From CALKJU01 sp046349355 (lineage in GTDB: Bacteria > Pseudomonadota > Alphaproteobacteria > Geminicoccales > Geminicoccaceae), in NCBI GenBank assembly GCA_046349355.1, contig JAXMCM010000020.1:1-64000 (forward strand): a stretch of 64,000 nucleotides of DNA. Reading direction: 5' to 3'. Shown piece after piece: positions 53,689 through 63,400 of the stretch (position 1 is its first letter; every line of letters begins with the position of its first letter). Under the pieces are notes generated by a model. It saw only the letters and a list, made by a program, of their open reading frames with translations, was not told the DNA's origin and made no database searches. Made by a program: the position numbers and the translations under genes.

Positions 53689-54597
53689 ATGAACACCGCC
53701 CGTACCGGTCTGCTGCTGGCAGCGCTGACCGCCCTGTTCCTTGTCTGCGGCTGGCTGCTCGGCGGCCGCGAAGGTGTGCTGATCGCCTTCCTGCTGGCGC
53801 TGGGCACCAACGCCTTCGCCTTCTGGAACAGCGACAAGATGGTGCTGCGCATGCACAATGCGCGGCCCGTGTCGCCGGGCTCGGCGCCGGATCTCTATGC
53901 CATGGTCAAGCAGCTGGCCGACCGGGCGCAGCTGCCGATGCCGGCCGTGTACCTGATCGAGAGCGACCAGCCGAACGCGTTCGCCACCGGCCGCGACCCG
54001 AACAATGCCGCCGTCGCGGTGACGCGCGGCCTGCTGCAGCGACTCGACCGCCGCGAGGTCGCCGGCGTGATCGCGCACGAGCTGGCGCACATCAAGAACC
54101 GCGACACCCTGACCATGACCGTCGCCGCGACGCTGGCGGGTGCGGTTGGCTTTCTCGCCAACTTCGCCATGTTCTTCGGCCATTCGAACTCGAGCGAGCG
54201 GCAGAGCCCGCTGGGCCCGATCGGCGCCATCCTGGTGATGATCCTGGCACCCCTCTCGGCGACGCTGGTGCAGATGGCGATCTCGCGTACCCGCGAGTTC
54301 GCCGCCGACCGGCTGGGTGCCGAGATCGCCGGTGACCCGCAGGGCCTTGCCAGTGCCCTCAACGACATCGAGCGCATCGCCACCGGCACCTACATTCCTT
54401 CGGCCGAGGGCAATCCGGCGACGGCGCACCTGTTCATCATCAACCCGCTGCATGGCGGCGGTCTCGCCGGCCTGTTCCGCACCCACCCGCCGACCCGGGA
54501 GCGCATTGCTCGGCTGATGGCGATGGCGGGCCAGGCGCCTGCCGCCGCCGGCAGCGCCGCCAGCCGGGCGGGAGCCCGTCGCGGGCCTTGGGGGTAA
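53689..54597 (+). CDS. htpX: Zinc metalloprotease HtpX
   Basis: A 302-residue inner-membrane M48 metalloprotease. Two N-terminal helices (about 7-25 and 28-46) are followed by the zinc motif HELAH (130-134), with IKNRD after it. A further hydrophobic pair lies at about 145-160 and 178-195, and the third zinc ligand Glu is in SRTREFAADRLGAEIAG. HtpX degrades damaged membrane proteins together with FtsH. The ATG at 53689 has a GCGAGG site just upstream. The final 25 residues are Ala/Gly/Arg-rich. A heat-shock-like promoter lies upstream. Confidence 0.92.
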   Translation: MNTARTGLLLAALTALFLVCGWLLGGREGVLIAFLLALGTNAFAFWNSDKMVLRMHNARPVSPGSAPDLYAMVKQLADRAQLPMPAVYLIESDQPNAFATGRDPNNAAVAVTRGLLQRLDRREVAGVIAHELAHIKNRDTLTMTVAATLAGAVGFLANFAMFFGHSNSSERQSPLGPIGAILVMILAPLSATLVQMAISRTREFAADRLGAEIAGDPQGLASALNDIERIATGTYIPSAEGNPATAHLFIINPLHGGGLAGLFRTHPPTRERIARLMAMAGQAPAAAGSAASRAGARRGPWG

Positions 54598-54633
54598 TCG
54601 CCCCCGGGCGGCCGCGACGCCGCACCCGCGGCG

Positions 54634-55896
54634 TCAGCTGGCCGCGGCGGTTCCCGCCAGCGCGGCGAACGCGGCGATCTCGACGGCCAGTTCGTCATGC
54701 GCGAGCAGGCCCCGCTTGAGCCGCTCCGGCACCGAATCAGTAGCCGCACCGAGCAGCAGCCCCAGCACCGCCCCGCGATGGACGTTGTCGCCGCCGGCAT
54801 TGGCGTTGGCGAGCAGCGCGGCCTCAAGGTCGAGGCCGTGGCGAAGGGCCAGGTAGAGCAGCAGCGGCACGCCATGCTCGGGATAACAGGCGGTCGAGAC
54901 GAGGGCGCGGATCACCGCCGCGTCGTCGCCCCGCTCGACCAGCGCCCCGAGGTCCAGCGGCTCCGGGCGGAAGGCGGCGTGCAGGCGCCACATCTCGTCC
55001 TTCGGGATGTTGTACGGCCCGCCCGCCGCCGCGTACCGGGCGAACAGTTCGGTGCCGGTGATCGCCGGCAGGTGCAGGTTCGCGGCGAGACCGAGCAGCG
55101 TCGCCGCCGGATCGCTCTCCTCTGTCAGCGCGCGCAGCACCGGGACCAGCAGGGCGATGGCCGCATTGTTGGTCTCCGAGCGATGCGTCAGCGCGTGATG
55201 CTCGAGCGCCAGCCCCAGCGCCGCGAAGCCGTTGGATGCAAGCAGGGCCAGCACGAGCGGGCGGGCGAGCGCCGAATGGGCGGCGATCGACCAGTCGTCG
55301 CGCTGGCGGGCCGCGCAGGCGTGCGCCGGCAGGCCGCGCGCGTAGTTCTCGAACCAGTAGCGGATCCAGGCCTCGAGGTAGGCGTCGCGGTTGCGGCCGG
55401 GCGTGGCAAGGTGCGCGATGAAGCCGTCGAGGAAGGCGTCGGGCTCGTAGCGGCCGGCGGCGACGACCGTGCGGAGCAGGACGCGGACGAGATGCGCGGC
55501 GACGGTGTTCTCGCCGGCGCGCAGGCCGTGATGGTAGTGGTAGCGCTCGCTAAGCCCGGCAATGGCGTTGCCGGTCTCGCGGTCGCGCTCGGTCCGGGCG
55601 ATGGCGAACTCGGTGTAGGTCGTGGTGTAGAAGCGGGCATGCCCGTGCAGGATGTCGTAGGGCCGGCCGAGCGCCTGCGCGCTCGCCACGTCGGGGCGGT
55701 AGGGCCGCCCTAGCATGAAGGCCTCGGGATGCGGATGCCGCGCCGCCTCGTAGCCGCGCACGCCACCCGGGAAGTCGGCCTCGATGTTGGCGGGGTCGTA
55801 GTACCAGTGGACCGGCATGGCGAGGGCGTCGCCGATGAACAGGCCCCAGAGCGCGTTCTCGATGCGGCGGCGACCCGCTGTTCCGGTCGCCGGCAC
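54634..55896 (-). CDS. ADP-ribosylglycohydrolase family protein, atypical metal motif
   Basis: The 420-residue all-helical protein has the family opening ALWGLFIGDALAMPVHW (Asp23 of the GDA motif). The C-terminal NANAGGDNVHRGAVLG lies where the two-magnesium site GGDTDT usually is. Here the first Asp is kept but the second is lost (DNV). The extra HHGLRAGENT segment also differs from DraG-type enzymes. It may remove ADP-ribose from a target or act on another N-glycoside. The GTG start (55896) follows immediately the TAG of the Tat protein gene, so both share one transcript. Confidence 0.75.
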   Translation of the reverse strand: MPATGTAGRRRIENALWGLFIGDALAMPVHWYYDPANIEADFPGGVRGYEAARHPHPEAFMLGRPYRPDVASAQALGRPYDILHGHARFYTTTYTEFAIARTERDRETGNAIAGLSERYHYHHGLRAGENTVAAHLVRVLLRTVVAAGRYEPDAFLDGFIAHLATPGRNRDAYLEAWIRYWFENYARGLPAHACAARQRDDWSIAAHSALARPLVLALLASNGFAALGLALEHHALTHRSETNNAAIALLVPVLRALTEESDPAATLLGLAANLHLPAITGTELFARYAAAGGPYNIPKDEMWRLHAAFRPEPLDLGALVERGDDAAVIRALVSTACYPEHGVPLLLYLALRHGLDLEAALLANANAGGDNVHRGAVLGLLLGAATDSVPERLKRGLLAHDELAVEIAAFAALAGTAAAS

Positions 55897-57042
55897 CTAG
55901 TCTTCTACCGCGACCATCGCGCGTAGCGTGGCAATGTCGGCCACCCGCTTCGCCCAGCCGATCTGTTCGGGCGGCGCAAACGTTTCCGTCGGCGGCGACA
56001 GGTTGAAGTAGCCGCTAATGAGAGGAAGGGCCCGGTTCGGCGGAATGACATGTCTGTACGTCAGCCGGTTGCCGATCTGGATCGGCCGCTGGCCGCCGAG
56101 ACTGAACAGCTTGGTAAGCGAAGAGTTGCCTTCCGGATCAAGGCCGGCATGCCAGTTCCAGATCGCGTGCGCCTGATATTGTCCCCGGTCCATCTCCGCC
56201 TGCGTGCCGAGGGCGTTGATGTGGAACTGCGTGCGGCCCGCCGGCGAAATGTAGATGTCGGTCGGATCCGGCATGCAGCGCGTGTAGACGCGCTTGAAGC
56301 GATGCACCGCGGTCGGGTGAGGGGGATTGGGATCGAGGACGCGGGTGAAGAAAGTCTGGTAGCTCCACGCGATATCGCAATCGTAGACGTGGAGCGAGCC
56401 CAGCCCGCCAAACGGAAACTGGAAGAAGTCCGAGTGCGGTTCCTGGCTGCCGCCGCTCGGGGTCCAGCCGTAGTGGCCGACGTCGACCCGGATCTTCTGC
56501 AGGTAGACGTTGCACCATTGGGAAAAGTTGGTGTTGGCGGGATTGCGCGATGTCCCGGTGCGCAGAAAGTCGCCCCAGCGGCTCTCGGCCGCGGAGAAGT
56601 CGATATTGGCGAGGAACAGGAACGGCGCGTTGCCCTCCCATTGATCCTTCCTGTCCCAGCTGATCTGGAAAGTGTGCCGACCATACAAGATGGTTCCGAC
56701 AGGCGTGTCGTAGCCCACGTTCCCGACCTGCCGGATCGTCGCACCGATCATGACCACCCCGCGATACCGCAGGAACCGGGCGCGGATCGGACCCGCGATC
56801 GGCTCTTCGGGGGCCACCAGCAACAGGAGCTTGTCCGCGCTGCCGACGTCGTCGATCACGATGCCTGTCGGCGGCACCTGGACGACGACGATGTCGTCAT
56901 CGCTCTCGGGCAACCAGGGAATCGGCCACTCCCAGGCGTAGCTGGGGTCGTCCGATGCGGCCCAGGTGGGACCGGCAAAACTCCAGCCGACACCCAGCGC
57001 GCCAGTGGCCTGCAATAGACGGCGTCGCGTGAATTGGTTCAC
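55897..57042 (-). CDS. Tat-exported protein of unknown function, possible beta-helix
   Basis: This 381-residue protein begins with a twin-arginine signal (TRRRLLQAT at residues 5-13, then a Gly/Ala/Trp core ending at WA-AS), so it is exported folded. The rest is rich in beta-forming and aromatic residues, with repeated short strands such as GSLHVYDCDIAW, VHRFKRVYTRC and FHINALGT. It looks like a right-handed beta-helix of the pectate-lyase kind, but I find no catalytic motif. GTG 57042 is preferred over TTG 57048 because GGGGA is then 7 nt upstream. Codon use is less GC-rich than in neighbours, hinting at transfer. Confidence 0.65.
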   Translation of the reverse strand: MNQFTRRRLLQATGALGVGWSFAGPTWAASDDPSYAWEWPIPWLPESDDDIVVVQVPPTGIVIDDVGSADKLLLLVAPEEPIAGPIRARFLRYRGVVMIGATIRQVGNVGYDTPVGTILYGRHTFQISWDRKDQWEGNAPFLFLANIDFSAAESRWGDFLRTGTSRNPANTNFSQWCNVYLQKIRVDVGHYGWTPSGGSQEPHSDFFQFPFGGLGSLHVYDCDIAWSYQTFFTRVLDPNPPHPTAVHRFKRVYTRCMPDPTDIYISPAGRTQFHINALGTQAEMDRGQYQAHAIWNWHAGLDPEGNSSLTKLFSLGGQRPIQIGNRLTYRHVIPPNRALPLISGYFNLSPPTETFAPPEQIGWAKRVADIATLRAMVAVED

Positions 57043-57493
57043 GGCCAATCCCCGGCCGGTTGCTTTCGCAGCCGGCCCCCTCCTGGGCTTCCCTCCACTG
57101 TCGTCCAGCTGCCGGCAAGCCAGCGCTACAATCGTGTAACTGACCGCTACTCGGCTGCCGCAGGCCGCGACGACAGCTTAAGGCTGCACGCACCGGCAGT
57201 CCGGCGCAAGGGATCAATCGAACGCAGGGTGTGCACGGTAACGAAGCCTTGTGCCTTGCGCGGCACCCCAAAGCGCAGACTGAGCAGGGCGGCTCGTGGC
57301 CCTGACTTCGGATCCAGCCATTTGGGCGGACTTTCGCAGGATCAGGACCATGAGCCGCGGCCAGGCAGCACTCGCCACATTGCCGACGCCAGCGCGAACC
57401 CGCTAGTAGAGGAGGGATCGCGCTTGGAATGATCAGACTGCTTCCGGTGCCGGCCGATTTTGGGGCCGGTTTGTCAGCAAAAACGGAAACGCC
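57043..57493. other. 451-bp intergenic region upstream of the giant RTX gene
   Basis: This gap separates the divergent Tat-protein and RTX genes. An open frame at 57034-57432 on the plus strand lacks typical codon use and family features, so I do not call it. Near the right end is a hairpin, CCGGCC (57450-57455) / GGCCGG (57464-57469), followed by TTTG, 25 bp before the RTX ATG. No convincing promoter hexamers are found. Confidence 0.5.
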
Positions 57494-60400
57494 ATGGCAA
57501 TCATCAATGGGACGGCCAACGCTGACACCCGCACCGGAACGGCGTCGGCTGATACGATCTCCCTCCTAGCCGGCAACGATACGGCGTTCGGGGGGAACGG
57601 CGCCGACCTGATCTATGGCGGCGATGCGGCCGATCTGCTGCAGGGCGGGAACGGCACCGACACGCTGTTCGGCGGAAACGGCGTCGATCGGCTCGCGGGC
57701 GATGCCGGCAACGATACCCTCACTGGCGATGGTGGCGACGACAGCCTCAGCGACTCCGCCGGCAATGACCTGTTCTTCGGAGGTGCCGGCAACGATTCCG
57801 CCGACGGCGGTATCGGCGACGACAGCATCAGCGGCGATGACGGCGTCGACAGGCTGCGCGGATTCGACGGGAACGACCGGATCTCCGGCGGGAACGGAAT
57901 CGACTCGCTGGCGGGCGATGCGGGCAACGATACGCTGCTCGATGCCAACGGCAACGACATCCTGTTCGGGGGCACCGGTAGCGACACGGCCGACGGCGGC
58001 CTTGCCAACGACACGCTGTGGGGCGGCGACCAGAACGATGTCCTGATCGGCAATGACGGGAACGATACCCTTGGCGGCGGCAATGACGACGACACGCTGT
58101 CCGGCAACAACGGCGATGACTATCTCCTCGACGCCGCCGGCAACGAGCGCCTCTTCGGCGGAAACGGCAACGACACCCTCGATGGCGCCACCGGCAACGA
58201 TCGGATGGAGGCCGGCGATGGCAATGACAGCCTGATCGCCGGCGCGGGCAACGACACGCTCGACGGCGGGACCGGGAACGACACCTTCCTGTTCTCCGGC
58301 ACCTGGGGCAGCGACACAGTCGTCGACGGTTCCGGCGTCAACCGCATCATCCTTGCCGACCTTGCGGCCTCGGCGGTCACCATCGGCACCGCTGGCGCCG
58401 ACATGCTGCTAACCGCTGCCAACGGCAGCACCGTGCGGATCGTCGGCAACGCCAACAATGCCCTTGGCTTCCAGATCCAGTTCGGCGTTGCCGGCACCAC
58501 CGGCCCGACCGAGGGCAACGACACCCTCACCGGCACGGCCGGCAACGACACCATCGACGCGCTCGGCGGTGCCGACAGTGTCAGCGGTCTGGACGGCAAC
58601 GACACGATCGTCGGCGGCAATGGAGCCGACACCGTCGATGGCGGAAACGGCAATGATCGGATCAGCGGTGATGCCGACGAGGACCGCCTGACCGGCGGCG
58701 CGAGCGACGACACCATTGATGGCGGAGCTGGCAACGACACCATCGATGCCGGCGACGGCAACGACACGGTCACCGGCGGCGATGGCGCCGACAGCCTGAC
58801 CGGCGGCAACGGCATTGACAGCCTCAGCTACGCGACCGCCGCTACCGGGGTGACGCTGGACCTCGGCGCCGGCACCGGCAACGGCAATGCCGCTGGTGAT
58901 CTGGTCGCCGGCTTCGAGGTCGTCGTCGGCTCCAATGCGGCCGACACCATTGTGGGAGCGGCAGCCGCCGAGACCATGGCTGGCGGCAACGGTGCCGACC
59001 GCCTCGCCGGGAACAGCGGGTCGGACAGCCTCGACGGCGGAACCGGCAACGACAACGTCGCCGGTGGCGACGATGCCGACACGCTGCGCGGGGGCGACGG
59101 GGACGACACGATCGAGGGCGGAGCGGGCGCCGACAGCCTGGACGGCGGCAATGGCATCGATGTCCTGAGCTACGGCTCGTCGACGACCGGGATCGTCCTC
59201 GACCTCGCGACGGGCAGCGGCAGCGGCGGTGACGCTGCCGGCGACATCGTGTCCAATGTCGAGCAGGTGGTCGGCAGCAACCAGGCCGACACGGTCACCG
59301 GCGGCGGCTCGGCGGACAGCATCGCCGGAGGAAACGGAGCCGACGCGCTGGTCGGCAATGCCGGCGCCGACAGCCTCGAGGGCGGGGATGGCGGCGATAC
59401 CCTCTCCGGTGGCGCCGACGCCGACATGCTGCGGGGCGGCGAGGGCGACGATACCGTCGAGGGTGGTGCGGGCTCCGACAGCCTTGATGGTGGAAATGGC
59501 ATCGACACCCTGAGCTTCGCATCGGCAGCCGGCGTCGTTCTCGATCTGAACGCGGGGACGGGCAACGGTGATGCCGCCGGCGACAGCTTCGCCGGCTTCG
59601 AGCGGATCCTCGGATCCTCGGCTTCGGACACGATCTCTGGCTCGGCCACTGCGGACAGTGTCGCCGGCAGCGCCGGCAACGACAGCCTTGCCGGGGCCGC
59701 AGGAGCGGACAGCCTGGACGGCGGAAACGGCAATGACGTCATCGAGGGCGGCAGCGAGAGCGATATCCTCCGCGGCGGCGAGGGCGACGATACCGTCGAT
59801 GGCGGCTCCGGCATCGATTCGCTCGATGGCGGGAATGGCGTCGACACGCTGAGCTACGCCTCGTCGGCCTCGGGAATCCTGCTGGATCTTGCTGCTAGTG
59901 GCAGCGGCGACGTCGCCACGGGCTTCGAGCGCATTCTCGGTACCGCCGAGGCCGACACCATCATCGGCAGCGCGGCTGGCGAGACCGTGGCCGGTGGCAA
60001 CGGCGCCGACAGCCTTTCGGGCGCAGGCGGCAACGATCTGCTGCAGGGCGGTGAGGGCGACGACACGATCGAGGGGGGTGCCGGCGCCGACAGCCTGGAT
60101 GGCGGCAACGGCATCGACACGCTGAGCTTTGCCTCGGCGGCTGGCATCATCCTCAACCTGTCCGGGGGCGCTGGCGGCGGCGATGCCGCGGGCGACACCG
60201 TCACCGGCTTCGAGCGGATCGTCGGTTCCGCCCTGGCCGACACGGTCGTCGGCAGCGCCGCCGGCGACAGCGTCGCGGGCGGCAATGGCGGCGACAGCCT
60301 CTCGGGTGAAGCCGGGGCCGACAGCCTCGACGGAGGAAACGGCAACGACATCCTCGGCGGCGGCAACGACGGCGACACCCTGCGGGGTGGCGAGGGCGAC

Positions 60401-63400
60401 GACACGGTCGATGGCGGGGCCGGCGCCGACAGCCTCGATGGCGGCAATGGCATCGACACGCTGAGCTTCGCCTCGTCGACGACAGGCATCGTGCTTGACC
60501 TCGCCAATGGCGGCAGCGGCGGCGATGTCGCGGCGGGTTTCGAAGGCGTTCTCGGAACGGCCCTGGCCGACACGATAACCGGAGGCGCTGCCGCCGAAAC
60601 CGTGGCCGGAGGCAATGGCGACGACAGCCTGTCCGGCGGGGCCGGCGCCGACAGCCTGGATGGCGGAAACGGCGTCGACACGCTGAGCTATGCCAGTTCC
60701 GTCGCCGGCATCGAACTCGATCTAGCCACCGGCATCGGCAGCGCCGGCGACGCAGCAGGTGACAGGGTTGCCGGCTTCGAGCGGATCGTGGGCTCGGAAT
60801 CCGCCGACAGTATCGTCGGCGGCACTGCGGATGAATCCATCGCCGGCGGAAACGGTAACGATCAGCTATCCGGCGGTGCGGGAAGCGACACGCTCACGGG
60901 GGGCGAAGGTGACGATACCGTGGATGGCGGAGCCGGCACCGATCGTCTGGATGGCGGAAACGGCTACGACACGCTGAGCTATGCTTCGGCCAGCAGCGTC
61001 GTGCTCAACCTTGGCGTGGCCGGCGGCGAGGATGTCGCGAGCGGCTTCGAAGCCGTGCTCGGCTCGAACGGAAGCGACACGATCCTCGGCGGCGGCGCCA
61101 GCGAGGTCATCGCCGGCGGCAACGGCGGAGACAGCCTTGCCGGCGGCGGCGGAGCCGACAGCATCGCGGGCGGCAATGGCGACGATGTCGTTGCCGGCGA
61201 CGACGCTGCCGACACGCTGTCCGGCGGCGATGGCACCGATACCCTGTCCGGAGGCGCGGGGAACGACAGCATCGACGGCGGCAACGGCATCGATGTCCTC
61301 AGCTATGCGCTGGCCGATGGCACGGTGAGCCTCGATCTTGGCGCAGGCACGGGCGGCGCTGGCCAGGCGCTGGGCGACCGGTTCGCTGCGATCGAGATCG
61401 TGATCGGCTCGGGCTTCGCGGACACAATCGTTGGCAGCAGCGGGGCCGATACCGTCTTCGCGGGTGCCGGGGATGACACGGTCGACGGCGGGGCCGGCAT
61501 CGACAGCCTGGACGGCGGCAACGGCATCGACACGCTGAGCTTTGCCTCATCGCCCACTGGCATCAGCCTCGACCTGGGCAGCGCCGGCACCGGCGATGTC
61601 GCCGCCGGCTTCGAGATCGTGCTCGGCACGGCCGAGGCGGATTCCGTGCTCGGCAGTTCGGCTGGCGAGACGGTGCTGGGAGCCGACGGCAACGACAGCC
61701 TCACCGGCGCCGGCGGAGCCGACAGGCTCTTCGGCGGAAACGGCAACGATACGGTCGATGGCGGGGCTGGCGCCGACAGCATGGACGGTGGCAACGGCGT
61801 CGACACGCTGAGCTATGCCTCGGCTGTAGCCGGGGTGATCGTCGACCTCGCCGCGGGGACGGGCTCCGGCGACGCGGCCGGCGACGTCAGCAACGGCTTC
61901 GAGCGCCTGCTGGGCAGCGCTGCCGCCGACACCATCCTCGGCAGCGCCTCGGGCGATACCGTGACCGGCGGCGAGGGCGACGACAGTCTCGGCGGATCGG
62001 ATGGAGACGACAGCCTCGATGCCGGAAACGGGAACGACGTCCTTGGCGGCGGGAACGGTGCCGATACGCTGCTCGGTGGCGAGGGCGACGACACCGTCGA
62101 CGGAGGAAATGGCATCGACAGCCTCGATGGCGGCGGCGGTATCGATACGCTGAGCTTTGCGTCGTCCGCCACGGGCATCGTCGTGGACCTGGCGACGGGC
62201 ACGATCAGCGGCGACGCCGCCAACGACACGGTCGCCGGCTTCGAAGCGATCCTCGGAGGCGCCGGCAACGACACGCTCATCGGCGACGGCGCCGTCAACC
62301 GGCTGTTCGGTGGCAACGGCAGCGACTGGTTCAGCGGAGCTGGCGGCGCCGACAGCCTCGCCGGCGGGAATGGCATCGACACCGTCAGCTACGCCTCGTC
62401 GACCTCGGCCGTGGTGATCGACCTCGGCAGCAACACGTTCAGCGGCGGCGATGCCGCGGGCGACAGCCTGTCCGGCATCGAGATGGTGGTGGCGAGCGGC
62501 CTTGCCGACCTCATCACGGGCAGCAACGCCGCCGACAGCCTGTTCGGTCTCGCCGGCGGCGACACGATCTTCGCCGGCGGCGGCGCCGATGTCGTCGATG
62601 GCGGCAATGACGGCGACAGCATCGACGGCGGAAATGGCAACGACACCCTACTGGGCGGAGCGGGCAACGATCTCATCATCGGCAGCAACGGAACCGACAG
62701 CATCGATGGCGGGGCCGACACCGACACGCTGACCTACGCGGCATCCGCGACCGGCGTCGCGGTCGACCTCGGTGCTGGGGGGATCGCCGGAATCGAGAGC
62801 CTGGTCGGATCGGCCAGCCGCGACACACTGCTCGGCTCGGCGACGGCCGATCGCATCGCCGGTGGCAACGGCAACGACAACCTGACCGGCGGAAACGGTG
62901 GCGATACCCTCGACGGCGGAATCGGCAGCGACACGCTGCTGGGCGGGGCTGGCAACGACCTCATCATCGCCAGCAGTGGAACCGACAGCATCGATGGCGG
63001 GGCCGACACCGACACGCTGACCTACGCGTCCTTCGGCAGCGGCGTCACCGTCGACCTGTCCGCGGTCGGCATCGCCGGCATCGAGCACCTGATCGGGTCG
63101 GGCAGCGCCGACACGCTCCTCGGCGGGGCAACCGTCGAGCGCATCAGCGCCGGCGTCGGCGCCGACCTCATCGGCGGCTCGCCCGGGGGCGACAGCATCG
63201 ATGGTGGCAACGGCAACGATACGCTCAGTTACGCCTCCTCTTCGGCGGGAGTGATCCTCGATGTCGCGGCCGGCACTGCTGCCGGCGGCGATGGAGCCGG
63301 CGACACCATTGCCGGCATCGAGATCTTCGTCGGCAGCGAACTCGACGACACGCTGTCCGGGTCGGCATCGGCCGACACCATCCTCGGAGGAAGCGGCAAC

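Noticed and set aside
57034..57432. 132-aa open frame before the RTX gene
   Set aside because: Its codon use does not match real genes here and no motif is visible; it overlaps the likely control region.
58823..63250. Possible CRISPR array, because of regular repeats
   Set aside because: The repeats are in frame, imperfect, without conserved palindromes or unique spacers, and code for RTX nonapeptides.
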